Source: an uncultured Pedobacter sp. (lineage in GTDB: Bacteria > Bacteroidota > Bacteroidia > Sphingobacteriales > Sphingobacteriaceae). Taken from it: a DNA stretch of 12,715 bases. Position 1 is the stretch's first letter, and the number at the start of each line of letters is the position of its first letter. Under the pieces are notes generated by a model. It was not told the DNA's origin and did not search any database. It worked only from the letters and a program-made list of their open reading frames with translations. Below are positions 1 to 7,404 of the stretch, piece after piece. The position numbers were made by a program, and so were the translations under genes. The stretch is from contig CAMLDJ010000152.1 in NCBI GenBank assembly GCA_946478755.1, forward strand, positions 1-12,715, in the 5' to 3' direction.

Positions 1-1
1 T

Positions 2-1222
2 CATTTGCCTTATAATCCCGAAGATCAACGGGAGATATGTACCAATGAAAGTATTAGCAATAACCTGATCACAGATGTGACCAATGAAGACTGGGGATGT
101 GTAGGTATCGGGGCGGGTTATGTACGGGGCATCTGTATTGCCCATAATGAGATCAGTGATGTTGCCTATTCCGGGATCAGCATGGGCTGGGGCTGGACCA
201 GGACCATCAATGCCATGCGCAACAATACCATCACGGCTAACAAGATCCATCATTATGGGAAATACCTGTATGACGTGGCAGGTATCTACACCCTGTCTGC
301 GCAACCTGGGTCGGTCATCAGCAATAATTATATCGACAGCATTTACAAGGCGCCTTATCCCCATGATCCGGGGCACTGGTTTTATCTGTACACGGATGAA
401 GGATCTTCCTATTTTACGGTAAAGGACAACTGGACCCCGGCGCAGAAATACCTGCAAAATGCCAATGGTCCGGGTAACGTCTGGGAAGGAAACGGGCCAG
501 GAGTGGCTGACAGTATTAAATATAAAGCAGGGATTGAGGCTCCTTATGTTGATCTACTGAAAAACAGCAAAGTAAATACCCGAGAACAACCGCTTAACAG
601 TGTGGAATCCGGTAACGGAAATGAAATTGCCATAGAGGTAATATTGCCGGGATCGGCTGAAAGCAGCAAAGCACTCCTGGTTCAGATCTGCCGTGAAAAA
701 GGCGTCGCAGCCTCTGCCATATACCAATGGAACAACCGATTGCTGGTGTATGCTGCAATCAATGATGCAGAGTCGCTGATGAAGTTGATCCGGTTGAGAA
801 TGGAGGGGGCTGAAGTAAAGCTATATAAGGATGTATTTTACACGTTCGATCGGAAAAAACATTGCGGACAGGAACCCGTTAAGGAATGGGACAACATCAT
901 TTTAAGTACCAGCCTGGTAAAGGATGAAGCGATGCAAAAAGAATACCTGAATTACCACGCGACACAATTTGAGAAATGGCCGGAGGTATCGAAAGGCTTT
1001 TGCAACGCTGATTTCCAGCAGCTCCGCATTTTTAAAAATGGCCGGCAACTGATGCTGGTGATCAGTATCCCTAAAGGTGCAGACCTGGATCAGTTGAATC
1101 CAAGGACGACGTTGAACAACCCACGGGTTGATGAATGGAACAACCTGATGAAGAAATACCAGGAAGGCATAGCAGGCACGAAGCCGGGCGAGGTCTGGGT
1201 ATTTTTCAGTAAAAATAAGTAG
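2..1222 (+). CDS. Beta-helix protein with C-terminal L-rhamnose-mutarotase-like domains (5' truncated)
   Basis: The frame is open to the left edge of the window, so the N-terminus, including any signal peptide, is missing. Residues 1 to about 165 of the visible part have repeated short turns rich in Asn, Gly and Ile (motifs such as NNLITDV, HNEISDV, NNTITANKIHHYG), typical of a right-handed parallel beta-helix as in carbohydrate-active enzymes. From about residue 205 two ferredoxin-like segments follow. The second (about 295-405) resembles the RhaM/DUF718 L-rhamnose mutarotase family, with Tyr-x-x-x-His at H319 and a Trp-Pro-Glu at 326-328. The first segment lacks these residues. The stop is 24 bases before the ATG of the dehydrogenase gene, suggesting one transcript. 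Likely role (inference): binding or cleaving a rhamnose-containing glycan, with the tail acting on the released sugar. The beta-helix enzyme class cannot be assigned without the N-terminus. Confidence 0.8.
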   Translation, partial: HLPYNPEDQREICTNESISNNLITDVTNEDWGCVGIGAGYVRGICIAHNEISDVAYSGISMGWGWTRTINAMRNNTITANKIHHYGKYLYDVAGIYTLSAQPGSVISNNYIDSIYKAPYPHDPGHWFYLYTDEGSSYFTVKDNWTPAQKYLQNANGPGNVWEGNGPGVADSIKYKAGIEAPYVDLLKNSKVNTREQPLNSVESGNGNEIAIEVILPGSAESSKALLVQICREKGVAASAIYQWNNRLLVYAAINDAESLMKLIRLRMEGAEVKLYKDVFYTFDRKKHCGQEPVKEWDNIILSTSLVKDEAMQKEYLNYHATQFEKWPEVSKGFCNADFQQLRIFKNGRQLMLVISIPKGADLDQLNPRTTLNNPRVDEWNNLMKKYQEGIAGTKPGEVWVFFSKNK

Positions 1223-1246
1223 AAAAGAATAATCAGAGAATTGAAT

Positions 1247-2332
1247 ATGTTGAAATTAGGAATATTAGGATTGGGAGAAGGCAGGAGCACCATGTCGGCC
1301 GCCCTTGCAAGCGATAAATACGAGCTGGTAAAAATTTGCGATGCAAACGAGGAAGTGTGCAGGCAAAGGGCCAAGGAGTTCGATTTCCCAAGCTATACTA
1401 CGAGTTACCAGGAGATGCTGGACGACCCATCAATAGATGTGATCGCGATCTATACGCCCGATCATCTCCACGCAGATCATGTAAAGCAAGCTTTACAGCA
1501 TGGTAAACATGTGGTATGTACAAAACCTTTTATCGACGATCTGGGCAGGGCCAAAGAACTGCTGGAAGTTTCGCAGCAAAGTGGCAGGAAGGTTTTTGTC
1601 GGACAAAGCTCCCGCTTCTTTGAACCTTATAAAAGACAAAGGACGGATTACACAGCAGGGATCATCGGAGACTTGATTACCGTAGAATGCCATTATAATG
1701 CAGACCACCGTTGGTTCCTGGAAAAGAAATGGGCTTTAGAGGCTTCTTTTAAATGGTTATATGGTGGATTGAGTCACCCTGTGGATTTTATCCGCTGGTA
1801 CCTGCCCGAAATAGAAGAGGTAATGGGTTATGGGATGATCAGTGCCAATGGCAGGAAAGCCGGGCTGAAAAACGAAGATACCATGCACTTTATCTTCAAA
1901 TCCCAGGACGGCAGGATCGCACGCGTAAGTGGTGCTTATACCGGTCCGATCCAGCCGGCTTATCGTGAAAGTGAGATGAGCTGCGTGTTAAGGGGAACGG
2001 AAGGCGCCAGTCAGGCCGATTATCACGAACTTCGATATGCGGTGACCACCAGTACGGGCGAAGAGCAGCTGATCACCTGGGGTGATGCGAAACTGAAGCA
2101 TTTCTTCCGTTTCGAAGGGCAGAGCCATCATGCGGGTGAATACCAAAATTACCTGGAATATTTTGCGGATAGCATTGAAAACGATACCGTAGCTTATCCT
2201 GATCTGAAAGAGGGCATCGGCACCATTGCGTTGTTACAGGCGATGGACAGGTCGCTCCAAACCGGCCTGCCTGTTAAGATCAATGATATCCTGAATGAAT
2301 ATCAGCTGTTAAGGGCTGATTTTGGCCTTTAA
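1247..2332 (+). CDS. Gfo/Idh/MocA family NAD(P)-dependent oxidoreductase
   Basis: This 361-residue protein has the two-domain layout of the Gfo/Idh/MocA sugar dehydrogenase family. The N-terminal Rossmann fold starts at once with G8-L-G10-E-G12, which binds the dinucleotide. Next come an IYTPDHLH segment and a Cys-Thr-Lys-Pro-Phe motif with K93-P94, the family's (E)KP motif whose Lys is catalytic. In the C-terminal alpha/beta domain a GGLSHPVDF motif places H177 and D180 at the usual substrate and catalytic positions. Length is normal. I chose the ATG at 1247 over an in-frame TTG six bases upstream because ATG is the stronger start and the Rossmann strand begins directly after it. There is no signal peptide, so it is cytoplasmic. 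Set between mutarotase-like, transporter and rhamnosidase genes, it probably oxidises or epimerises the imported sugar; the exact substrate cannot be read from sequence. Confidence 0.9.
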   Translation: MLKLGILGLGEGRSTMSAALASDKYELVKICDANEEVCRQRAKEFDFPSYTTSYQEMLDDPSIDVIAIYTPDHLHADHVKQALQHGKHVVCTKPFIDDLGRAKELLEVSQQSGRKVFVGQSSRFFEPYKRQRTDYTAGIIGDLITVECHYNADHRWFLEKKWALEASFKWLYGGLSHPVDFIRWYLPEIEEVMGYGMISANGRKAGLKNEDTMHFIFKSQDGRIARVSGAYTGPIQPAYRESEMSCVLRGTEGASQADYHELRYAVTTSTGEEQLITWGDAKLKHFFRFEGQSHHAGEYQNYLEYFADSIENDTVAYPDLKEGIGTIALLQAMDRSLQTGLPVKINDILNEYQLLRADFGL

Positions 2333-2365
2333 ACAAACGAAAAAAAAGCAAACAAACTAAACTGA
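2333..2365 (+). promoter_or_regulatory. A-rich leader of the symporter gene
   Basis: The 33-base gap before the symporter start is almost entirely A and C with an eight-A run (2340-2347) and no GGAGG-like element. Bacteroidota commonly initiate translation from A-rich leaders without Shine-Dalgarno pairing, so this supports the ATG at 2366 and the taxonomic guess. No promoter is evident. Confidence 0.4.
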
Positions 2366-3955
2366 ATGGGCAACATTGTAGAACGCTTAACCAACCTGGA
2401 TTACTTCATTGTAATCGCCTATCTGGTTATTCTAATCATTATCGGTTACAGAGCCAGTTTTTCCAAAAAGAAAAACGAGGACGAAACCTTATTCCTGGCC
2501 AATAAATCACTAGGCTGGCCGAGTATTGGCTTTAACATGTGGGGTACCAATGTTGGCCCTTCCATGCTGCTGGCTTTTGCGAGCATAGGCTACAGCACGG
2601 GGATCGTGGCGGTAAATTTCGACTGGTATGCTTTTGTGTTCCTGTTTTTACTGGCTATCGTTTTTGCCCCTAAATACCTCGCCGCGAGGGTAAGTACGAT
2701 GCCTGAATTTATGGGTAAAAGATATGGGGATTCGACACAGAATATCCTTGCCTGGTATGCACTGATCAAAATTCTGATCTCCTGGTTATCTCTCGGCCTC
2801 TTTGCCGGGGGCTTTCTGGTGAGGCAGATCCTGGGTATCCCGATGTGGCAATCTGTAACTGTTCTGGTCGCTTTTGCAGGCTTGTTCACGTTTTTTGGCG
2901 GCTTAAAGGCCATTGCCAAAGTGAATGTTTTTCAAATGATCCTGCTTATTGCCGTATCACTGGCATTGACCGTTCTGGGCTTGCATAAAGTGGGTGGTAT
3001 TGAAGCTTTATATAGCAAAACTCCATCGCATTACTGGAACCTGATCCAGCCGGCAAGTGATCCAAAGTATCCCTGGTACGCTATTTTGCTTGGCTATCCT
3101 GTTGCGGCAGTTGCTTTCTTTTGTACGGACCAGGCCATGGTGCAATCGGTGCTGGGTGCGAAGAACCTGGAACAGGGACAGCTGGGCGTCAGTTTTATCG
3201 GCTGGTTAAAGATCCTCTCTTTACCCTTGTTTATCATTACAGGGGTTTTGTGTTTTGTTTTGTTCCCTGATCTTAAAGATCCTAATGAGGCTTATATGAC
3301 CATGGTGACCAGCCTGTTTCCGCCAGGAATGAACGGATTGGTGATCGTCGTGCTGATCGCTGTGCTGGTAGGTACCATAGGTTCTTCGTTAAACTCACTG
3401 AGCACGGTGTTTACCATGGACGTATATGTAAAAAATATCAATCCGCAGGCGACCAATAAGCAGATCATCAGGATGGGCCGCTTATCAGTTATTGCAGGAT
3501 GTGTTTTTGCGGTGATCGTGGTGCTGGCTATTGACAACATTAAGGGGCTAAACCTGTTTGATGTATTTCAATCGGTACTGGGCTTTATTGCGCCACCTTT
3601 GTCTGTCGTTTTCCTGCTTACCGTATTCTGGAAACGGACAACGAGAAAGGCGGTGAACTTTACCCTTTCTGTCGGCTCGGCTTTGAGTCTGGGTACAGGG
3701 GTGGCTTACCTCTGGATTCTTCCCCCTGATAAATACGTTTTCTGGCCACATTACCTGATCCTTTCTTTTCTGATCTTCGTTGGCTTATTGCTGATTGCAA
3801 TCCTGATCTCCTTGCTGGACAGGAATCCAACGGTTTACGAGATCAATGAGCTGGATAAAAGTGCAATTGAAAAACCGACGAAAAGGGTTTGGGTTTCCTG
3901 GATTGCACTGGCCATTGTGATGATCGCTTTATATCTTTTTTTTAACGGACATTAA
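2366..3955 (+). CDS. Sodium:solute symporter (SSS family), probable sugar transporter
   Basis: This 529-residue, strongly hydrophobic protein has many membrane-spanning stretches (the first at about residues 11-28, the last near the C-terminus), as expected for the 13-14 helix SSS/SLC5 family. Family landmarks include an FLANKSLGWPSIGFNMWGTN segment after the first helix, equivalent to the conserved 'aGRslgw' region, and T111-M112-P113-E114-F115 (the 'TMPEF' signature), followed by KRYG. The middle helices carry the GGLKAIAKVNVFQ stretch typical of the family. It acts in the inner membrane and should couple Na+ entry to uptake of a sugar. Its place between a sugar dehydrogenase (33 bases upstream) and an alpha-L-rhamnosidase (29 bases downstream) suggests rhamnose or a short rhamnoside as cargo, which is an inference. 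No RhaT-type transporter is visible here. Confidence 0.9.
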   Translation: MGNIVERLTNLDYFIVIAYLVILIIIGYRASFSKKKNEDETLFLANKSLGWPSIGFNMWGTNVGPSMLLAFASIGYSTGIVAVNFDWYAFVFLFLLAIVFAPKYLAARVSTMPEFMGKRYGDSTQNILAWYALIKILISWLSLGLFAGGFLVRQILGIPMWQSVTVLVAFAGLFTFFGGLKAIAKVNVFQMILLIAVSLALTVLGLHKVGGIEALYSKTPSHYWNLIQPASDPKYPWYAILLGYPVAAVAFFCTDQAMVQSVLGAKNLEQGQLGVSFIGWLKILSLPLFIITGVLCFVLFPDLKDPNEAYMTMVTSLFPPGMNGLVIVVLIAVLVGTIGSSLNSLSTVFTMDVYVKNINPQATNKQIIRMGRLSVIAGCVFAVIVVLAIDNIKGLNLFDVFQSVLGFIAPPLSVVFLLTVFWKRTTRKAVNFTLSVGSALSLGTGVAYLWILPPDKYVFWPHYLILSFLIFVGLLLIAILISLLDRNPTVYEINELDKSAIEKPTKRVWVSWIALAIVMIALYLFFNGH

Positions 3956-3984
3956 CTTCAACAGATACTTATAAATTACGGCTT

Positions 3985-6177
3985 ATGAACCTTATTTCCT
4001 CTTTCTTAAAATCCGGTATGCAAAAGGCGGCTGTTGCCCTGCTTTTAACGCTAACTTTTTATGCGGATGCCCATGCGCAAAAGGCCTCCTGGATCTGGTA
4101 TCCTGGTGACCTCGACATCTGGGTATCCAACAAAATGCAGAACCGCAGAACAGAACGCGGGGCTTTCCTTCCTCCATTCTGGAAAATGGACAGCCATTAT
4201 GTACTGGTAGAGTTCCATAAGGAATTTAACCTGGCTAATGCAGAGGAAGTAAAACTGTATGTAGAAGGCCAGTACAACGTGAAAATTGACGGACAGGCAT
4301 TTTCCGGTTATCCTAAAAAGATCACGGTTCCGGCAGGAAAACATAAGCTGAGCTTAAAGGTGTATGGACAGGATAAGGTCCCTGCAATATTTGTTCAGGG
4401 AAAGACTGTAGTTTCTGATGGAAGCTGGCTAACCACGTTTGAAGATAAAGAATGGATAGATGCAAGCGGAAAAGCATCCGATAAGTCGGGCACTACCTTT
4501 GTCTCTGTAGGTACATGGAATTTAACGGATCCATTGCTGCCACCATCAAAATTCAAACTCGCCACCCAACCTATGGCTGCGGTGAAAACTGACCCATTAG
4601 ACAAAGGCTTTGTGGCGGATTTTGGTAAAGAGACCTTTGGCTTCCTTAAGCTTCATGGCTTGAAAGGCAAAGGCAAACTTCATATTTATTATGGTGAATC
4701 CAAAGAAGAAGCCTTATCTGCCGATAAATGCGAAACGCTTGATCTGCTGGAAATTGATCTTAAAGGCAAGACGGATTCGGTCATTGAATTGTCGAAAGCT
4801 TTTCGATATGTGAACTGCCAGCCGGAGGGCAATGTGACTTTGGATAAAGTAAGTATGTTGTACGAGTACGCACCGGTTACAGAGAAGGGCAGTTTCCGCT
4901 GCTCTGATGAGCAGGTCAACAAGATCTACGATGTATCCAAATACACTTTTCATTTAAATACCCGCGAGTTCTTTATTGACGGAATTAAGCGCGACAGATG
5001 GGTATGGTCTGGCGATGCTTACCAGAGTTACCTGATGAATTATTACTCCTTTAATGAGTCGCCCATAGTAAAAAGAACCTTACTTGCTCAAAGAGGCAAA
5101 GATCCGGTAACGGCCCATATCAATACCATTATGGATTATTCCTTTTACTGGTTTTTAGGCATCTATGATTACTATCAGTATACCGGTGATCAGAAGTTTG
5201 TTCAGGACGTCTATCCAAGGATGAAAACGCTGATGGATTATGTGCTGAGCCGCCGGAACAAGGATGGCTTGCTGGAATGGATGCCTGGCGACTGGATCTT
5301 CATCGACTGGGCAGATAAGCTGAGCAAGGATGGTGAAGTGAGTTTTGAGCAGTTACTGTTCTGCCGCAGTCTGGAAACCATGGCGCTTTGTGCGGATATG
5401 GCAAAAGACACTGAAGCGGCTGCGAACTATAAAAAGCTCGCTGCAGCGCTGAAGACAAAGATCTTTAAGCTGTATTGGGACGAAAATAAGCATGCACTGG
5501 TACACAGCAGGGTTGGAGGGAAGCCGACAGATCATGTAACCCGTTACGCCAATATGTTCGGTATCTTCTTCGATTATTTTACACCTTCGCAAAAGCTGGA
5601 GGTAAAGCAGCATGTACTGATGAATGACAAGATCAATAAGATCACCACACCCTATATGCGTTTCTATGAGTTGGAAGCACTTTGTGCGATGGGTGAGCAA
5701 TCGTACGTGCTAAAGCAAATGAAGAGTTACTGGGGAGGTATGCTGGATCTTGGTGCTACTTCTTTCTGGGAGGAATACAATCCGGATAAGAAAGGTACAG
5801 AGCACCTGGCGATGTATGGCCGGCCTTTTGGTAAGAGCCTTTGTCATGCCTGGGGAGCAAGTCCGATATATCTGCTCGGAAAATATTATCTGGGCGTGAA
5901 ACCGCTTAGTCCGGGCTATGAAACTTATGTGATTGAGCCTTCGCTGGGAGGCCTGGACTGGATGGAAGGGAAGGTGCCTACACCTGCAGGTGAAATCTCC
6001 TTGTATTGCAGCAAGAAAGAGATTCGGGTAAAAGCCGATGAAGGAGCTGGTATTTTAAGATTTAAGAGTGTTTCCAAGCCGGTTGTTAAAGGGGCTGAAG
6101 CTGTAGAAGTTGGTAAGCGTACTTATGAAGTTAAGATCGAAAAAGGAAGGGCTTATCAGATCAGTTATGTAAAGTAA
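3985..6177 (+). CDS. GH78 family alpha-L-rhamnosidase, exported
   Basis: This 730-residue protein starts with a Sec signal peptide (hydrophobic core at about residues 15-26, likely cut after A31 in ADAHA-Q). M12, encoded at 4018, is an alternative start that also leaves a good signal. Residues 33 to about 290 form beta-rich accessory domains, opening with a KASWIWYPG motif typical of Bacteroidota rhamnosidases. The (alpha/alpha)6 catalytic domain follows at about 300-650. It carries D332-G-I-K-R336-D337-R-W-V-W-S-G-D344, which aligns with D-C-P-Q-R-E-R...G-D of characterised GH78 enzymes, and a Thr/Ser-Phe-Trp-Glu motif with E596, the expected general base. A small C-terminal beta domain completes it. 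The enzyme should hydrolyse terminal alpha-L-rhamnosyl residues outside the cytoplasm. The Glu-to-Asp change at 337 is conservative but affects a key acidic position. It is the last gene of the cluster. Confidence 0.9.
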   Translation: MNLISSFLKSGMQKAAVALLLTLTFYADAHAQKASWIWYPGDLDIWVSNKMQNRRTERGAFLPPFWKMDSHYVLVEFHKEFNLANAEEVKLYVEGQYNVKIDGQAFSGYPKKITVPAGKHKLSLKVYGQDKVPAIFVQGKTVVSDGSWLTTFEDKEWIDASGKASDKSGTTFVSVGTWNLTDPLLPPSKFKLATQPMAAVKTDPLDKGFVADFGKETFGFLKLHGLKGKGKLHIYYGESKEEALSADKCETLDLLEIDLKGKTDSVIELSKAFRYVNCQPEGNVTLDKVSMLYEYAPVTEKGSFRCSDEQVNKIYDVSKYTFHLNTREFFIDGIKRDRWVWSGDAYQSYLMNYYSFNESPIVKRTLLAQRGKDPVTAHINTIMDYSFYWFLGIYDYYQYTGDQKFVQDVYPRMKTLMDYVLSRRNKDGLLEWMPGDWIFIDWADKLSKDGEVSFEQLLFCRSLETMALCADMAKDTEAAANYKKLAAALKTKIFKLYWDENKHALVHSRVGGKPTDHVTRYANMFGIFFDYFTPSQKLEVKQHVLMNDKINKITTPYMRFYELEALCAMGEQSYVLKQMKSYWGGMLDLGATSFWEEYNPDKKGTEHLAMYGRPFGKSLCHAWGASPIYLLGKYYLGVKPLSPGYETYVIEPSLGGLDWMEGKVPTPAGEISLYCSKKEIRVKADEGAGILRFKSVSKPVVKGAEAVEVGKRTYEVKIEKGRAYQISYVK

Positions 6178-6194
6178 ATTTTTGTAATATCCTG

Positions 6195-6288
6195 TTAAAA
6201 ATCCAATAGCTATTCTGAGGCTGCGCCGGCGAAGCTCCCTTCGTTCGCAACCCCGACAAATGCCTCCTCACAGCTATTGGATTTTTAA
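6195..6288. repeat. 17-bp perfect inverted repeat with structured centre; possible terminator or REP-like element
   Basis: Arms at 6195-6211 and 6272-6288 are exact reverse complements (the left arm contains AAAAATCCAATAGCT). A further short pairing, TGAGG at 6216-6220 with CCTCA at 6266-6270, extends the stem. The GC-rich 60-base centre can fold again (CGAAG 6230-6234 with CTTCG 6239-6243). The right arm ends in a T run, so with the A run of the left arm it could act as a two-way terminator. It begins 18 bases after the rhamnosidase stop. The long structured centre is more than a simple terminator needs and resembles dispersed palindromic intergenic elements. Confidence 0.6.
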
Positions 6289-6343
6289 TGGAATACTACT
6301 AGACCTACAGCCGATCTATGCGGCCATAAGACACGGTTTAATC

Positions 6344-6417
<74 letters not shown>

Positions 6418-6467
6418 GGAAAATAAACAATAAGGGATCCTGATTTGTTGTTTCCGAAACGGACAAT

Positions 6468-6950
6468 ATGGAAACTGTGTTTAAACCATTTTTGAAGCTG
6501 CTGCGAGAGATTTATATCGGATCTGAAAATGAGGAAGTGTGGATTATCGATGGAAAACCGGGACATGGCTTTACTGCAGCAATTAAAGAGCTTAGCGCTG
6601 AAGAGGCTTCTACTCCTTTAATCGAGGGTGGCTCGACCATAGCCGCTCATACAGAACATTTACGCTGGAGCCTTAGGTTTGCAATGGAATTTTATGAAGG
6701 GGCGCAGCCTTCGGGCGACTGGGCGGATAGCTGGAAGATTCATGAGGTCAATGAAGCGCAATGGGAGCAGCTGCAACTGGCATTGCTGGTGGCTTATCAG
6801 GAACTGATCTATGCGTTAAAAGAGGTTAAAGATTGGTCTGACCCGCTATTGATTACCGGAACGCTGGCTTTGTTGCCCCACGCAGCTTATCATCTTGGCG
6901 CGGTAAAACAACTTGTTATCGCCGCTAGGGCGAAGAAAGAAGCAGTTTAA
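6468..6950 (+). CDS. DinB-like four-helix-bundle protein
   Basis: This 160-residue protein is predicted to be mostly helical. It has a His-rich pair in an early helix (H61-T-E-H64) and a C-terminal H138-A-A-Y-H142-L-G-A-V-K-Q motif, which matches the metal-binding 'H-x-x-x-H-x-G-x-x-r/k-q' end of the DinB/YfiT-like superfamily. These proteins bind a divalent metal through three histidines; members are thiol transferases or unknown, and many are stress-induced. No signal peptide is present, so it is cytoplasmic. The ATG at 6468 is the first in frame after the microsatellite and begins a plausible helix. It is separated from the rhamnosidase cluster by 290 bases of repeats and looks like its own transcription unit. 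The substrate is unknown. Confidence 0.65.
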   Translation: METVFKPFLKLLREIYIGSENEEVWIIDGKPGHGFTAAIKELSAEEASTPLIEGGSTIAAHTEHLRWSLRFAMEFYEGAQPSGDWADSWKIHEVNEAQWEQLQLALLVAYQELIYALKEVKDWSDPLLITGTLALLPHAAYHLGAVKQLVIAARAKKEAV

Positions 6951-7046
6951 ACCATTACATTTTGTGCTGTGCCGTCGGCAGGCTAACAAGGCAGAATTCC
7001 TTTACATTTTTCGGTTTTTGGAAATAACCTTTTTTTGGGAAGATGG

Positions 7047-7301
7047 ATGGGTTGTATTCCAAAAAAGATCAAACCAATGAAGGACGTTATTGATCAAACC
7101 ATTAAGGCATCGTCGGACATTCAAAAAACGCCGGAGAAAAGAATAGGGATCTCTGTGCTGGAAGAAAGCGGCTATAAAATATTGATCAATATCTGGCTGC
7201 CCTCTCATGGTTTTCATGATGCCCGGTTGCAGTTCCAGGAAAAGCTGCTCGAAAATTTAAAGGGCTCTGGTATTGTTTTGCCAGGAATGACGGTGAAATA
7301 A
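7047..7301 (+). pseudogene. Remnant of an MscS-family channel (C-terminal cytoplasmic domain only)
   Basis: From about 7080 the translation (PEKRIGISVLEESGYKI, then IWLPSHGF, then EKLLENLKGSGIVLPGM) aligns by eye with the end of MscS, where a beta strand 'VGVSELADSS' is followed by 'RPW' and a last helix ending '...AGIEIPFP'. The membrane helices and pore of MscS are absent. The frame is closed by a stop at 6984-6986, so no longer version exists here, and the first residues (MGCIPKKIKP) do not look like the missing domain. The ATG at 7047 is used; 7077 is an alternative. It is most simply the leftover 3' end of a deleted channel gene, but expression of a free cytoplasmic domain cannot be excluded. 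Confidence 0.5.
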
Positions 7302-7359
7302 AACGTTAACGGTCATAGAACAGTTTAATTTTAATATCGGTTTATCATTCAATTTTGCG

Positions 7360-7404
7360 ATGTAGGTTATGTTTTGCAACTTTGTTGCAAAACATAACCT
7401 ACAT
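7360..7404. promoter_or_regulatory. Perfect 21-bp-arm palindrome overlapping the start codon; probable operator
   Basis: Arms 7360-7380 and 7384-7404 are exact reverse complements separated by TTT. The core reads GCAAC-TTT-GTTGC. The right arm covers the first two bases of the ATG at 7403. The left arm contains TATGTTTT (7368-7375), five of six defined positions of the Bacteroidota -7 element TAnnTTTG, so the palindrome may overlap the promoter and be bound by a dimeric repressor. If the whole palindrome is transcribed, the hairpin would hide the start codon. Confidence 0.6.

Noticed and set aside
5..7. TTG as the start of the first gene
   Set aside because: The frame is open to the window edge and the beta-helix pattern is already under way, so the gene is truncated and begins further upstream.
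5353..5700. 115-codon minus-strand open frame inside the rhamnosidase gene
   Set aside because: It is a shadow of a strongly supported GH78 coding region.
6970..6980. TGCCG-T-CGGCA near-palindrome after the DinB-like gene as a terminator
   Set aside because: A one-base loop cannot form a stable hairpin and no T run follows directly.
7360..7365. ATG-TAG start-stop pair in the left arm of the palindrome
   Set aside because: It follows from the palindrome mirroring the real start codon; no independent sign of translation.
7355..7402. TTG start giving a 16-residue N-terminal extension of the flavoprotein
   Set aside because: The extension is coded by the palindrome and has no counterpart in the family; the FAD-binding strand begins right after the ATG at 7403.
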